Origin: Xanthomonas boreopolis
GTDB lineage: Bacteria > Pseudomonadota > Gammaproteobacteria > Xanthomonadales > Xanthomonadaceae
Length of the DNA: 64,000 nucleotides
Assembly: GCA_014654535.1 (NCBI GenBank)
Contig: BNBA01000001.1
Coordinates: 231,356-295,355, forward strand
Direction of reading: 5' to 3'
Made by a program: the position numbers and the translations under genes
The notes under the pieces: generated by a model
Told to the model about the DNA's origin: nothing
Database searches by the model: none
What the model saw: the letters and a program-made list of their open reading frames with translations, nothing else
Shown here: piece after piece, positions 22,880 to 34,892 of the stretch
How positions within the stretch are numbered: the stretch's first letter is position 1
How the letters are laid out: every line of letters starts with the position of its first letter

Positions 22880-22919
22880 GAAGTCGGCTCCATCTGCGGG
22901 TACGGGGAGAATGTAGCCG

Positions 22920-23309
22920 CTACGGCGAAACCGTCCCGTGACGGCGCAGGCCCTGCAGGCGTTCGCCGAACCACTCGGCGGCGGTGCGTTCCGGCTGGCC
23001 CGGGCAGGCCACCCGGTAGGCCTTCCCGCTGACGCTGCTGCGCGAAGCGGCGCGTTCGATGAACTGCTCGGGGCCGTCGACCAGGCCGCGCCGCAGCAGG
23101 TAGTCGTACTTGCGCTGCAGGTGGTCGCGCGCGGCGCCGCCGTCGTACCACTTGCCGTTGCGCTGGAAGCGGCAGCCCGAGGCGGGCAGCGCGTCCATCA
23201 GCGAACGGATCTCGCGCTGCGCCTGCGCCGGCGGCTCGGCGCCCGCCGTGCCCGTCCACGCCAGCGCGCCGAGCGCGACGATCGCCCCATAGGTGCGCCA
23301 CCGGTTCAT
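22920..23309 (-). CDS. DUF5329 family exported protein
   Basis: A 129-residue protein with signal peptide MNRWRTYGAIVALGALAWTGTAGA. The mature part EIRSLMDALPASGCRFQRNG, GKWYDGGAARDHLQRKYDYL and ERAASRSSVSGKAYRVACPG is the conserved core I associate with DUF5329, periplasmic proteins of unknown function. Two Cys residues could form a disulfide. Its ATG overlaps the phaC stop by 4 nt (ATGA), so it is the third gene of a phaE-phaC-DUF5329 operon. That link suggests a PHA-related or envelope role, but this is only context. Confidence 0.75.
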   Translation of the reverse strand: MNRWRTYGAIVALGALAWTGTAGAEPPAQAQREIRSLMDALPASGCRFQRNGKWYDGGAARDHLQRKYDYLLRRGLVDGPEQFIERAASRSSVSGKAYRVACPGQPERTAAEWFGERLQGLRRHGTVSP

Positions 23310-24373
23310 GAGCGCTGCGCGAGCCATTGGTGGATCGCCGCCGGAACCTCGCGCTGCGCGCGGCCGGACACGTAGATGCCGATATGGCCGCCGCGGAATC
23401 CCAGCTCCGTGTAGTCGCGGGTCCCGACCCGCCCGCGCAGCGCACGCGAGGCGTCCGGCGGCACCAAGTGGTCCTGCTCGGCGTAGAGGTTGAGGATCGG
23501 CATGTCGAGCCTGCCGAGGTCGACCCTTTCCCCGCCGATCTCGATGCCGCCCTGCACCAGGCCGTTGGCCTGGTAGAACTTCTTGATGAACTCGCGGAAC
23601 GCCTCGCCGGCCAGGTCCGGCGAATCGAAGATCCACTTCTCCATGCGCAGGAAATCCTCCAGCGCCTGCTTGTCGTCGAGGATGTCGAGCAATCCCACGT
23701 ACTTCTGCAGGTTGAGCCGGAACGGCTTGAGCATCAGGTAGCTCGCGTTCATCAGGTCGGCCGGCACGTTGCCGATCGTGTCGACGAACAGGTCCACGTC
23801 CACCAGCCGCACCCAGTTGGACAGCATGTTGTCCGGCGTGTGGAAATCCACCGGCGTCACCATCGTGACCAGGTTGCGCACCTTGCGCCTGCGCAGCGAG
23901 GCGTAGCACAGCGAGAACGTGCCTCCCTGGCAGATGCCGAGGATGTCGATGGCCTTCGCCGCATGCGCCTCGCGCAGATGGTCCACCGCGCCGTCGATGT
24001 AACGCAGCAGGTAGTCCTCCAGGGTGAGATAGCGCTCGGAGCGGTCGGGATAGCCCCAGTCGAGCACGTACACGTCCTCGCCCAGCGCGAGCAGGCCCTT
24101 GACCAGCGAACGGTCCGCTTGCAGGTCCACCATGTACGGCCGGTTGACCAGGGCGTAGACGATCAGCAGCGGCACCTTGGAGGTCGGCGGCTTGTCGCCG
24201 ACGAAGCGATAGAGCACCACCTTGCCGTCGCGCCATACCTCCTGCCGTTCGGTGGCGCCGTACTGCACGTCGTCCACGCCCGGCAGCACGCGCAGCCCTT
24301 CGAGCAGCTTGCGCTGCAGCGCGAGCGTTTCCTGCAGCAGATCGTCGGCATTGAAGCCCAGCGGGCCTTTCAT
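23306..24373 (-). CDS. phaC: Class III poly(3-hydroxyalkanoate) synthase subunit PhaC
   Basis: A 355-residue alpha/beta-hydrolase that polymerises 3-hydroxyacyl-CoA into PHA on granules. The lipase-like box is GICQGG with catalytic Cys148; Asp301 (AEQDHLVPP) and His330 (RGGHIGIY) complete the triad, matching Cys149/Asp302/His331 of Allochromatium PhaC. The length identifies class III, which needs PhaE, and phaE is immediately upstream with a 4-nt overlap. A 3-hydroxybutyrate dehydrogenase gene lies 1.9 kb away. phaA and phaB are not in the window. Confidence 0.95.
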   Translation of the reverse strand: MKGPLGFNADDLLQETLALQRKLLEGLRVLPGVDDVQYGATERQEVWRDGKVVLYRFVGDKPPTSKVPLLIVYALVNRPYMVDLQADRSLVKGLLALGEDVYVLDWGYPDRSERYLTLEDYLLRYIDGAVDHLREAHAAKAIDILGICQGGTFSLCYASLRRRKVRNLVTMVTPVDFHTPDNMLSNWVRLVDVDLFVDTIGNVPADLMNASYLMLKPFRLNLQKYVGLLDILDDKQALEDFLRMEKWIFDSPDLAGEAFREFIKKFYQANGLVQGGIEIGGERVDLGRLDMPILNLYAEQDHLVPPDASRALRGRVGTRDYTELGFRGGHIGIYVSGRAQREVPAAIHQWLAQRS

Positions 24374-25440
24374 CGCCGCTTCCCTCCCGGCGCGGAGCCG
24401 GCCGCCTTGCCGGGCCGGGACCGTCGCTCGGCCGGCCCGGGCCCGTCGGCGCCGCCGGCGCGCGGCGCGGCCTTGCGCGCCTTGGCCTGGGTGGCCGATG
24501 GCGCCGGCTCGTCCGCGTCGTCCGGCGCACGGTCCTTGCCGGCCGCCATGCGCCGCACCAGCCGCTCCAGCTCGGTGATGCGGCGGTGCGCGGCGTCCAT
24601 CTCCGAGCGCGTCGGCATGCCCAGCCGCTCGCTGATCTGCTCCACTTCCTGCTGCAGCGCCGCGCGCAGGCGCATCTGCGCGTTGGTGAACGCGCCGTAG
24701 ACGGTCCGGAACTCCTCCGACAGCGCCACCGCCGAATAGGCCTCCTCGGCCGCCTCGATCCACAGGTCGAACATCGCGCGGGCGCTGGTCAGCTGGCTGC
24801 CCGCGCCTTCGTGCTCGGCCAGCTTCGACTCGAACAGCTTGAAGGCGCGCTCGATCGCATCCTTGAGTTGCGCCGCGTAGGCCTGCGAGCGTTCCTGGTA
24901 CTCCTGCTGCGCGCGCGCCAGCGCCTGCCAGCGCGCCTGGTGGTTGCGTCCCAGGCCGAAGGCCGGCATGTCCAGCCAGGGCGCGCTGTCGCGCCGCCAC
25001 TTCTCGATCACCCGGGCCGCTTCCTGCAACCACGGGTCGCCGCCGGGGGCGGCATCGCCGCGCGCCGCGCCCAGCGTCCATTGCATCAGCCGCTCGCCCT
25101 GGGCCTGGACCGCTTCGCGCCAGGCCTGCGCGACCTCCGCGCTCGTGGCGTCGCGCCCGGCGAAGCGCGCCGCGACCTGCTGCATCGTGCCCAGCCAGTC
25201 CCCGGCCTGGTTGCGGAAGCGTTCGACGGCCTCCTGCGCCGCGGGCGAACCGTCGCCCGGCAGCAGCTGCGTCCACCAGTCCACCGCCTGCCGCCAGCCG
25301 CCGGCGGCGTCGCCGGGGGGCGACGGCACGGCCTTCGCTTCGGCCGTGCGCGCACCGGTCTGCCTGAGCGCCTCGCCCCAGGCGCTCCAGTACTGCCGGG
25401 CCAGCGCCTCGAAATCGCTCTCGGAACCCTTGGTTGTCAT
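24370..25440 (-). CDS. phaE: Class III PHA synthase subunit PhaE
   Basis: A 356-residue partner needed for activity of class III PhaC. It is mostly helical with conserved Trp-rich blocks: ARQYWSAWGEALRQ (14-27), WWTQLLPG, WLDMPAFGLGRNHQARWQAL, then FDLWIEAAEEAYSAVALSEEFRTVYGAFTNAQM, and a coiled coil near 280-297. The tail from residue 300 is basic and Pro/Ala-rich, as often seen in granule-associated proteins. It is the first gene of the operon, overlapping phaC by 4 nt. Confidence 0.92.
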   Translation of the reverse strand: MTTKGSESDFEALARQYWSAWGEALRQTGARTAEAKAVPSPPGDAAGGWRQAVDWWTQLLPGDGSPAAQEAVERFRNQAGDWLGTMQQVAARFAGRDATSAEVAQAWREAVQAQGERLMQWTLGAARGDAAPGGDPWLQEAARVIEKWRRDSAPWLDMPAFGLGRNHQARWQALARAQQEYQERSQAYAAQLKDAIERAFKLFESKLAEHEGAGSQLTSARAMFDLWIEAAEEAYSAVALSEEFRTVYGAFTNAQMRLRAALQQEVEQISERLGMPTRSEMDAAHRRITELERLVRRMAAGKDRAPDDADEPAPSATQAKARKAAPRAGGADGPGPAERRSRPGKAAGSAPGGKRR

Positions 25441-25576
25441 CGTCGGCCTCGGTGGATCCTCGTACTGCCCATGCTAGGGCGTGTCGTGCACTTTTTCATG
25501 GAGGCGATGCAGCGGCCGTGAGGCCGGTGGCCATGCGAGCCCGGCGGCCGACATGCCGCGGGATGCCGCGCCGGTC

Positions 25577-26191
25577 CTACGGTTTGGGAATCCTCAGCGT
25601 CTTGCTGATCATCAGCGAACCGGACAGCGCGAACAGCAGCACCAGCGGATGCAGCTGCCACGGGCCGAGCTGCCACTGCCCCCACCACAGCGCCTCGCCG
25701 GTCCGGCCGAGCGAGGCGGCCACCGCCAGCACGATGACCAACGCCAGGCTGGTCGGGATCGGGGTGCCCTCGAAGTACGGCACCTTGTCGTCCCCGCCGG
25801 CGATCTCCTCGGCGGTGACGTTGTAGCGCGCCAGCCGGCTCACGCCGCAGCAGACGAAATAGCTCAGCACCAGCCAATCCCAGCCGCCCTGCATGCCGCA
25901 GGCATAGGCGAGCGATGCCGGCGCCACGCCGAACGAGATCACGTCGGCCAGCGAATCGAGCTCGCGCCCCAGCGTGGACGACGACTTGCGCCAGCGCGCC
26001 ACGCGGCCGTCCAGCGCATCGAAGATGAACGCCAGCGGGATCAGCGCCATGCCGAACAGCAGGTCGCCGCGGTGCCCGTCCTGCAGGAACCGCATCGCCG
26101 CGAAGATCGCCCCGGTGCCGCAGAACGCATTGGCCAGGGTGAACCAGTCGGCCAGTTGGAAATCGCGCAGCATCGAGAAATGGCGTTTCAT
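25577..26191 (-). CDS. pssA: CDP-diacylglycerol-serine O-phosphatidyltransferase
   Basis: A 204-residue inner-membrane enzyme making phosphatidylserine from CDP-diacylglycerol and serine. The CDP-alcohol phosphatidyltransferase motif is complete: Asp58, Asp61-Gly62, Ala65-Arg66, Gly75, Asp79 and Asp83 in DALDGRVARWRKSSSTLG then RELDSLADVISFG. DSLADVISFGVAPA is typical of PssA rather than PgsA. Five to six hydrophobic segments are visible. The start at 26191 gives MKRHFSMLRDFQLADWFTLAN, a normal N-terminus. It is divergent from bdhA. Confidence 0.88.
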   Translation of the reverse strand: MKRHFSMLRDFQLADWFTLANAFCGTGAIFAAMRFLQDGHRGDLLFGMALIPLAFIFDALDGRVARWRKSSSTLGRELDSLADVISFGVAPASLAYACGMQGGWDWLVLSYFVCCGVSRLARYNVTAEEIAGGDDKVPYFEGTPIPTSLALVIVLAVAASLGRTGEALWWGQWQLGPWQLHPLVLLFALSGSLMISKTLRIPKP

Positions 26192-26276
26192 GCGAACCTG
26201 TTCGTCGGAATCGCCGACAGGGTAGCGCGACCGGGTCCTGGCGGCGAACCTCGAACCCGTCCAAGGAGCCCCCACG

Positions 26277-27044
26277 ATGACCACCCCGCGTTCCCTCCTG
26301 ATCACCGGTGCCGGCAGCGGCATCGGCGCCGGCATCGCCCGCGAGCTGGCCCGGGCCGGGCACCACGTCGTGGCCAGCGACCTGTCGCTGGCCGCGGCCC
26401 GCCAGGTCGCCGGCGAGATCGCGGCGAACGGCGGTTCCGCCGAGGCGGTGGCGCTCGACGTGACCCGCGACGCGTCGGTCGCCGAGGCCCTGGCCGGCCT
26501 CTCGCGGCCGGTGGAGGTGCTGGTCAACAACGCCGGCCTGCAGCACGTCGCCCCGCTCGAGGAATTCCCGATGGAGCAGTGGGACCTGCTGGTGCAGGTC
26601 ATGCTGACCGGGGTGGCGCGCCTGACCCGGGCGGTGCTGCCGGGCATGCGCGAACGCGGCTTCGGCCGCATCGTCAACATCGGCAGCATCCACTCGCTGG
26701 TGGCCAGCCCGTACAAGAGCGCCTACGTCGCGGCCAAGCACGGGCTGGTCGGCTTTTCCAAGGCGATCGCGCTGGAAACCGCGCGCCACGACATCACCAT
26801 CAACACGCTCTGCCCCAGCTACGTGCGCACCCCGCTGGTGGAAAGGCAGATCGCCGACCAGGCCCGCACCCGCGGCATCGCCGAGGACGCGGTGATCGGC
26901 GACGTCATGCTCAAGCCGATGCCGAAAGGCGTCTTCATCGAGTACGACGAGCTGGCCGGCAGCATCGCCTTCCTGATCTCGCGCGCGGCCCGCAACATCA
27001 CCGGGCAGACCCTCGCGCTGGACGGCGGCTGGACCGCGACGTAG
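26277..27044 (+). CDS. bdhA: 3-hydroxybutyrate dehydrogenase
   Basis: A 255-residue short-chain dehydrogenase that oxidises 3-hydroxybutyrate to acetoacetate with NAD+. It has TGAGSGIG (residues 10-17), NNAG (84-87), the catalytic Ser137 region GSIHSLVASP, and Tyr150/Lys154 in YVAAK. The stretches NNAGLQHVAPLEEFP and LCPSYVRTPLVERQI are characteristic of this enzyme among SDRs. AAGGAG precedes the ATG by 8 nt. The proximity to phaEC fits a role in PHA breakdown. Confidence 0.93.
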   Translation: MTTPRSLLITGAGSGIGAGIARELARAGHHVVASDLSLAAARQVAGEIAANGGSAEAVALDVTRDASVAEALAGLSRPVEVLVNNAGLQHVAPLEEFPMEQWDLLVQVMLTGVARLTRAVLPGMRERGFGRIVNIGSIHSLVASPYKSAYVAAKHGLVGFSKAIALETARHDITINTLCPSYVRTPLVERQIADQARTRGIAEDAVIGDVMLKPMPKGVFIEYDELAGSIAFLISRAARNITGQTLALDGGWTAT

Positions 27045-27092
27045 CGCGGACGGACCGGTCGCCATCCCGGTCATTTTTTCGCCACCCATCTT

Positions 27093-27104
27093 GACAACGT
27101 TGTC
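27093..27104. promoter_or_regulatory. Perfect 12-bp palindrome GACAACGTTGTC
   Basis: A perfect palindrome with a central CG, the form of a LacI-family operator half-site pair, 49 bp after the bdhA stop and facing no start codon within 680 bp. It could also be coincidental sequence within the DnaA-box-like cluster next to it. No LacI-family gene is in the window. Confidence 0.3.
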
Positions 27105-27123
27105 TGGCGGGGCCTGCGGGCGG

Positions 27124-27295
27124 TTGTCCACAGACTTGCCCAGATTTCATCCACAGGCCCTGTGGAAAACGTGAAGGCCCTCACTCCGCGACTGGCGACT
27201 TTTTCGCCAATCCTGCCAGGCGGCCTTTGCAATCAGGCGGTTGCGACGCCTATCCACAGTTTTGTCAGGCACGCGTCCACACCGGCTGTGGACAA
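27124..27295. other. Cluster of DnaA-box-like 9-mers
   Basis: Within 172 bp of a convergent intergenic region are TTGTCCACA (27124-27132, plus), TCATCCACA (27147-27155, plus), TTTTCCACA (27161-27169, minus), CTATCCACA (27250-27258, plus) and TTGTCCACA (27287-27295, minus). Against TTWTNCACA one matches exactly and the others differ at one or two positions. It is not next to dnaA or dnaN. It might titrate or regulate DnaA; this is inference. Confidence 0.45.
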
Positions 27296-27299
27296 GGCG

Positions 27300-27788
27300 T
27301 CACAGCCGCGAGTAGGCCCACGACAGCATCCGCCCGTCCCGGTACGGCATCACGCCATGGAACGGCCGGGGGTCGCCGTCGAACACCAGCGGCAGGAAGT
27401 GCCGGTCGCCCTCCCACATCGGCAACGCGTGCAGCCGATCGAGCTCGACCCATTCCAGCGTGCCTTCGGCGTTGGCCTCCATCGGCTCGCCCTCGAACGC
27501 ATCGACCACGAACACGAAGCCCAGCCAGTCCTCGCCATGCTTGCCGAAGCCCGGCCAGCTCAGCGTGCCGCGGAAGCGCATGGCGGTGCATTCGATCCCG
27601 GCTTCCTCCAGGATCTCCCTGCGCATCCCGGCCAGCACGTCCTCTTCCGGCTCGATCTTGCCGCCGAGCCCGTTGTACTTGCCGAGGTGGTGGTCGCCCT
27701 GGCGGACGTTGCGGTGGATCATCAGGACACGCCGGCCATCCGGCGAGAGCACGTAACCGAGCGTGGCGACGATGGGGGTGTACGGCAT
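27300..27788 (-). CDS. NUDIX hydrolase
   Basis: A 162-residue nucleotide (or nucleotide-derivative) pyrophosphohydrolase. The Nudix box is complete: GGKIEPEEDVLAGMRREILEE followed by AGI, residues 42-64, with the metal-binding REILEE. The N-terminal PYTPIVATLGYVLSPDGRRVLMIHRN and later GEDWLGFVFVVDAFEG resemble the 8-oxo-dGTP diphosphatase/MutT-like group, but the substrate cannot be read from sequence. It is separated by 53 bp from the DUF1249 gene upstream on the same strand. Confidence 0.88.
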   Translation of the reverse strand: MPYTPIVATLGYVLSPDGRRVLMIHRNVRQGDHHLGKYNGLGGKIEPEEDVLAGMRREILEEAGIECTAMRFRGTLSWPGFGKHGEDWLGFVFVVDAFEGEPMEANAEGTLEWVELDRLHALPMWEGDRHFLPLVFDGDPRPFHGVMPYRDGRMLSWAYSRL

Positions 27789-27841
27789 GCGGTCGTTCCG
27801 GCGGAAAACCGCCAGTATGCCCGACCCGCCCGGCCGGCGAA

Positions 27842-28342
27842 TCAGGCCAGCGAGGCGGGAAGCGCCAGCCCGGCGACGTCGCCGGCCGGCCGCAGCCGCG
27901 CGCGCCCGTGCCCCTGGTCGGCCAGGTATTCGAGCCACTTGCCCAGGAAGGTGTTCATGCGCATGCGGTGGCTGATCAGCTCGCGCGGCGGCGGGTACAG
28001 CCCGATCACGTCCTGCCAGCGGCGGCCGACGTAGCAGTGCGTGGTCTCGGCCTGGCGCGCGTCGCGATACACGCGCACGAACGCGGAGGGATCGGGCTCG
28101 CCGGTCAGCGGATCGCAGAAGTCGTAGGTGAGGCGAAGCTCCACCGTGTAGCGATGGCGCTCGATCACCTCCAGCCGCACGTCCAGGCCGTCGCCGACGC
28201 TGGACAGGTAGCACCCTTCCGGCAGGTCGCCGGGGGCGAACAGGCGGTTCAGGTGCACGTAGTTTTCCGCATACAGGCCCATCAGCCAGCCGAACTGGCT
28301 CAGGCGCGGGATGCGTTCGTAGCGGGCCGGGACGTTGTGCAT
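27842..28342 (-). CDS. DUF1249 (YqiB-like) family protein
   Basis: A 166-residue cytosolic protein of the DUF1249 family. Features are ERIPRLSQFGWLMGLYAENYVHLNRLF (residues 9-35), LDVRLEVIERHRYTVELRLTYDF, PSAFVRVYRDARQAETTHCY and NTFLGKWLEYLADQGH. E. coli YqiB has the same layout and its gene lies beside nudF; here too a Nudix gene follows on the same strand, which suggests a real functional or operon link. No activity has been assigned to the family to my knowledge. Confidence 0.85.
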   Translation of the reverse strand: MHNVPARYERIPRLSQFGWLMGLYAENYVHLNRLFAPGDLPEGCYLSSVGDGLDVRLEVIERHRYTVELRLTYDFCDPLTGEPDPSAFVRVYRDARQAETTHCYVGRRWQDVIGLYPPPRELISHRMRMNTFLGKWLEYLADQGHGRARLRPAGDVAGLALPASLA

Positions 28343-28444
28343 GGGGTCGATCCTACACGCTGCACTGCGTCAACGGCAGGATTGACGCCCTGCCCCCGTG
28401 GGCCTACGGTGATCACTCGCCCCGGGCGTTTCCGGGGCGCCCGC

Positions 28445-29266
28445 TCAGAACATCTCGCGCTGCAGCCCGAAGGTGGTGAGCACCTTGCTGGAGATTTCCT
28501 CGATCGAGGTGTGGGTGGTGCTCAGGGTCGGGATGCGCTCGACCTGGAACATGCGCTCGGCCGCGGCCACCTCGCGGCGGCAGGTCTCCGGCGCGGAATA
28601 GCGCGAGTTCGGGCGCCGCTCCTGGCGAATCTGCTGCAGCCGTTCCGGATCGATGGTGAGCCCGAACAGTTTCCTGCGATACGGACGCAGCCGGGGCGGC
28701 AGCCGGTCGGTTTCCAGGTCCTCGTCGGTGAGCGGGTAATTGGCCGCCTTGATGCCGTAGTGCAGCGCCAGGTAGATGCAGGTCGGCGTCTTGCCCGCGC
28801 GCGAAACCGCGACCAGGATCACGTCCGCCTCGTCGTAGTTCAAGGCCACGCCGTCGTCGTGGCTGAGCGCGAAGTTCATCGCATTGATGCGGCGGTGGTA
28901 GGTCTCGAAATCGACCATGCCGTGCGCCTGGCCGACCCGCGAATGACGGGGCGTGTTGAGCTCCCGCTCCAGCGGCTCGATGAAGGGCGCGAACACGTCC
29001 AGCATCAGCGCCCCGCTCTCGGCCAGGATCATGCTCAGGGCCGGGTCCACGCAGGAATTCACCACGATCGGGCGCACCTGGTAGCGCTCGCCGGCGGCCT
29101 GGATCCGCTGGCTAGCCTCGCGGGCCTTGTCTGCATCGTCGATGAACGACATGCGGTCGGTGACGAAGCTGAAACCGCTGAACTGGGTCAGCAGGCTGTG
29201 CCCAATGGTTTCAGCGGTGATACCGGTTCCATCGGATACGTAGAACACCGGCCGGATCGTCGACAT
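28445..29266 (-). CDS. ppsR: Phosphoenolpyruvate synthase regulatory protein (kinase/pyrophosphorylase)
   Basis: A 273-residue bifunctional enzyme that inactivates PEP synthase by ADP-dependent phosphorylation of a Thr and reactivates it by phosphate-dependent removal (DUF299 family). The start [26 protein letters not shown] is canonical. The nucleotide loop is [18 protein letters not shown] near residue 155 and AANYPL follows. It is divergent from ppsA, its target, the usual arrangement. The start at 29266 was chosen on the family N-terminus. Confidence 0.94.
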   Translation of the reverse strand: MSTIRPVFYVSDGTGITAETIGHSLLTQFSGFSFVTDRMSFIDDADKAREASQRIQAAGERYQVRPIVVNSCVDPALSMILAESGALMLDVFAPFIEPLERELNTPRHSRVGQAHGMVDFETYHRRINAMNFALSHDDGVALNYDEADVILVAVSRAGKTPTCIYLALHYGIKAANYPLTDEDLETDRLPPRLRPYRRKLFGLTIDPERLQQIRQERRPNSRYSAPETCRREVAAAERMFQVERIPTLSTTHTSIEEISSKVLTTFGLQREMF

Positions 29267-29412
29267 CGGGCGAAATCTCCCTGTTGGAACACCGGAATGC
29301 CCTGTAATCAAGCTTGTGCGGGCTCGGCTGTGCACTGCATCATAGCGGTTCTTCCTACGGACGCGGCCATGCAGCCCGGCCCATCGGGCGATGGTCAAAC
29401 GGAGCATCGCGC

Positions 29413-31791
<2,379 letters not shown>

Positions 31792-31833
31792 TACCGCCTC
31801 CGTCACGCCACGGTCGCTAGATTGGCCGCACGC

Positions 31834-31860
31834 AAGCCCCGCCATGCGGGGCTTCGCGTT
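31834..31860 (+). terminator. Hairpin terminator after ppsA
   Basis: AAGCCCCGC (31834-31842) and GCGGGGCTT (31846-31854) form a 9-bp stem with a 3-nt loop, followed by CGCGTTT, so the T tract is imperfect. The 16-nt left part CGCAAGCCCCGCCATG also occurs after moeB at 12821. Confidence 0.65.
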
Positions 31861-31919
31861 TCTCGGGACCGCCGTTCCACTGAACCGTCCTGCAAACCCT
31901 CCCGCAGAAGGAGCCCTCC

Positions 31920-32822
31920 ATGGCACAAAGCGTCGTATCCAGCCTGCCCGCCGCCACGTCCTGGTTCCACCGCCTGGACTGGCAGCACATCTTCGAGACC
32001 TATGGGGTCCCGGCGCTGTCGGCGCTGGTATTGCTGCTGGTCGGCCTGTGGCTGGCCAAGCGCATCGCCAACGCGGTGCCGCGCGCGACCGCGCGCGTGG
32101 GCGTGGACCCGATGCTGGGCAGCTTCCTGCGCAACATCGCCTACATCGCCTCGCTGGTGATCGTGGTCATCCTCGCCATCGCCACGCTGGGCGTGCAGAT
32201 CTCGCCGTTGCTCGCGGTGCTCGGCACCGCCGGCCTGGCGATCGGCCTGGCGTTGAAGGATTCGCTGTCCAACATCGCCTCGGGCGTGATGCTGGTGACG
32301 CTGCGGCCGTTCCACGTCGGCCATACCGTCACCGTGGCCGGCCAGACCGGCACCGTGCGCGAGGTCCGCATCTTCCAGACCGTGCTGGAAGGCGCCGACA
32401 AGCAGATCTTCACCATCCCCAACAACCTGATCACCGCCTCGGCCATCGTCAACCTGACCGCGCAGCCGACGCGGCGCGTGGAGCTGGTGATCGGCATCGG
32501 CTACGACGACGACATCCGCCTCGCCCGCAAGGTCGCGCTCGAGGCGATGCAGGCCGACGCGCGCGTGCTGAAGGCGCCGGAGCCGGACGTGGTGGTCTAC
32601 GAGCTCGGGAACAACGCCGTGAACCTCGGCATCCGCTGCTTCGTGAACACGCCGGACTGGTTCGCCGCCAAGGTCGCGCTGCTGGAGCAGATCAAGCTGG
32701 ATTTCGACAAGGCCGGCATCAACATCCCGTACCCGCAGCAGGACATGCACCTCTACCTGCACGGCAAGGACGGGGAACGCACCAACGTCGAGGCGCTGGT
32801 GCGCGACAGCAAGCCCAACTGA
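31920..32822 (+). CDS. mscS: Small-conductance mechanosensitive channel MscS
   Basis: A 300-residue inner-membrane channel that opens under hypoosmotic tension. Membrane segments at about 27-50, 68-92 and 95-125; the pore helix is in LLAVLGTAGLAIGLALKDSLSNIASGVML, rich in Gly/Ala as in E. coli MscS. The cytosolic beta domain has RPFHVGHTVTVAGQTGTVREV and PNNLI. AGGAG lies 7 nt before the ATG. It follows ppsA but is separated from it by a terminator, and is followed by a repeat element. Confidence 0.93.
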   Translation: MAQSVVSSLPAATSWFHRLDWQHIFETYGVPALSALVLLLVGLWLAKRIANAVPRATARVGVDPMLGSFLRNIAYIASLVIVVILAIATLGVQISPLLAVLGTAGLAIGLALKDSLSNIASGVMLVTLRPFHVGHTVTVAGQTGTVREVRIFQTVLEGADKQIFTIPNNLITASAIVNLTAQPTRRVELVIGIGYDDDIRLARKVALEAMQADARVLKAPEPDVVVYELGNNAVNLGIRCFVNTPDWFAAKVALLEQIKLDFDKAGINIPYPQQDMHLYLHGKDGERTNVEALVRDSKPN

Positions 32823-32838
32823 TCCGCCATCGCCCTCG

Positions 32839-33088
32839 TGGGAGCCGTTTTTGTGGGAGCGGCTCTTGTGGGAGCGGCTTCAGCCGCGATGGAGCTTTAC
32901 CAACATCCTGATCAGCAGACGCCCGTCGTCCCCGCGCAGGCGGGGACCCAGCGACTTGAGGCTTTACCGCGGAAAGACACTGGGTCCCCGCCTGCGCGGG
33001 GACGACGTTGCCGGAGCATCTGCTGAAATTCGATGCTGACCAGGCGTCGATCTCGGTAAGGCCCTGTCGCGGCTGAAGCCGCTCCCAC
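32839..33088. repeat. Nested palindromic REP-type element
   Basis: Outer arms of 22 bp (32868-32889 and 33067-33088) are perfect inverted repeats beginning GTGGGAGCGGCTTCAGCC. Inner arms of 27 bp (32925-32951 and 32980-33006) are also perfect inverted repeats containing CCCCGCGCAGGCGGGG. A 7-bp pair CAGCAGA/TCTGCTG (32913, 33019) lies between. Each arm is itself a short hairpin. Upstream, GTGGGAGC recurs at 32839, 32853 and 32868 as partial tandem copies. This fits REP/BIME-like intergenic repeats common in xanthomonads and pseudomonads. Confidence 0.85.
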
Positions 33089-33139
33089 GAAGAGCAATCG
33101 GACTACCAGGAGCGGCCGGGCAAGAGCAATCGGGACAGC

Positions 33140-33718
33140 TCAAACCGGCGCGGCAGGCATTCCGGCCAGTTCCCCCATGAAACGGCGATAGTGGCGCAGT
33201 TCTGCGATCGAATCGTGCACGTCGCTCAAGGCGGTGTGGCTGGACGTCTTGGTCACGCCTTCCAGCACCGCCGGCGCCCAGCGCCGCGCCAGTTCCTTGA
33301 TCGTGGAAACGTCGAGGTTGCGGTAATGGAAGTAGCGCTCCAGGCGCGGCATCTGCCGGTGCAGGAAGCGCCGGTCCTGGCAGATCGAGTTGCCGCACAT
33401 CGGCGAGGCGCCCGCCTTGATCCATTTCTGCAGGAAGGCCACGGTGTGCGCCTCGGCCTGGCCCAGGGTGACGTCGCTTTCGATCACGCGCGTCCACAGC
33501 CCCGAGCGCTGGTGCTGGTTGCGGTTCCACTCGTCCATCGCCTGCAGCGTCTCCAGCGGATGGTGGATCGCGAACTCCGGGCCTTCCGCCAGCACGTTGA
33601 GCTGGGCGTCGGTGACGACCGTGGCGATCTCGATGATGGAATCGCGATCGGTATCGAGCCCGGTCATTTCCAGGTCGATCCAGATCAGCCGGTCGCTGTC
33701 CGTGGAGTTGTCGGCCAT
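33140..33718 (-). CDS. orn: Oligoribonuclease
   Basis: A 192-residue DEDDh exonuclease that degrades 2-5 nt RNA and pGpG. Asp15 and Glu17 ([12 protein letters not shown]), [34 protein letters not shown] and the final [17 protein letters not shown] supply all catalytic residues. Length and motifs match E. coli Orn. The ATG at 33718 gives the family N-terminus; an ATG at 33751 would add 11 atypical residues. It is followed by the REP element and is downstream of tadA on the same strand. Confidence 0.96.
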   Translation of the reverse strand: MADNSTDSDRLIWIDLEMTGLDTDRDSIIEIATVVTDAQLNVLAEGPEFAIHHPLETLQAMDEWNRNQHQRSGLWTRVIESDVTLGQAEAHTVAFLQKWIKAGASPMCGNSICQDRRFLHRQMPRLERYFHYRNLDVSTIKELARRWAPAVLEGVTKTSSHTALSDVHDSIAELRHYRRFMGELAGMPAAPV

Positions 33719-33795
33719 CGTGTCGCCTATCCGGTGAAATCGGGACGGCATGATAGCGCAGCGCTATGCAATGCCCGCACCGGCGCCAGGCGCGT

Positions 33796-34821
<1,026 letters not shown>

Positions 34822-34867
34822 TCACTCGGCCGATCATTACGATTGAAATTGCCAATGCTCACTAAAT

Positions 34868-34879
34868 TAGCATTTGCTA
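34868..34879. promoter_or_regulatory. Candidate MntR box in mntH promoter
   Basis: TAGCATTTGCTA is a dyad with TAGC and GCTA arms four bases apart, the same core as the E. coli MntR box (TAGC-N4-GCTA). Its right arm overlaps a TATATA -10 element at 34878-34883, so a bound repressor would block polymerase. The mntH ATG is only 9 nt after that -10. Confidence 0.65.
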
Positions 34880-34892
34880 TATAGTGCGCATC

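Noticed and set aside
27061..27299. Chromosomal replication origin
   Set aside because: The DnaA-box-like cluster lacks an AT-rich unwinding region and the dnaA/dnaN/rpmH neighbourhood, so I only report the cluster.
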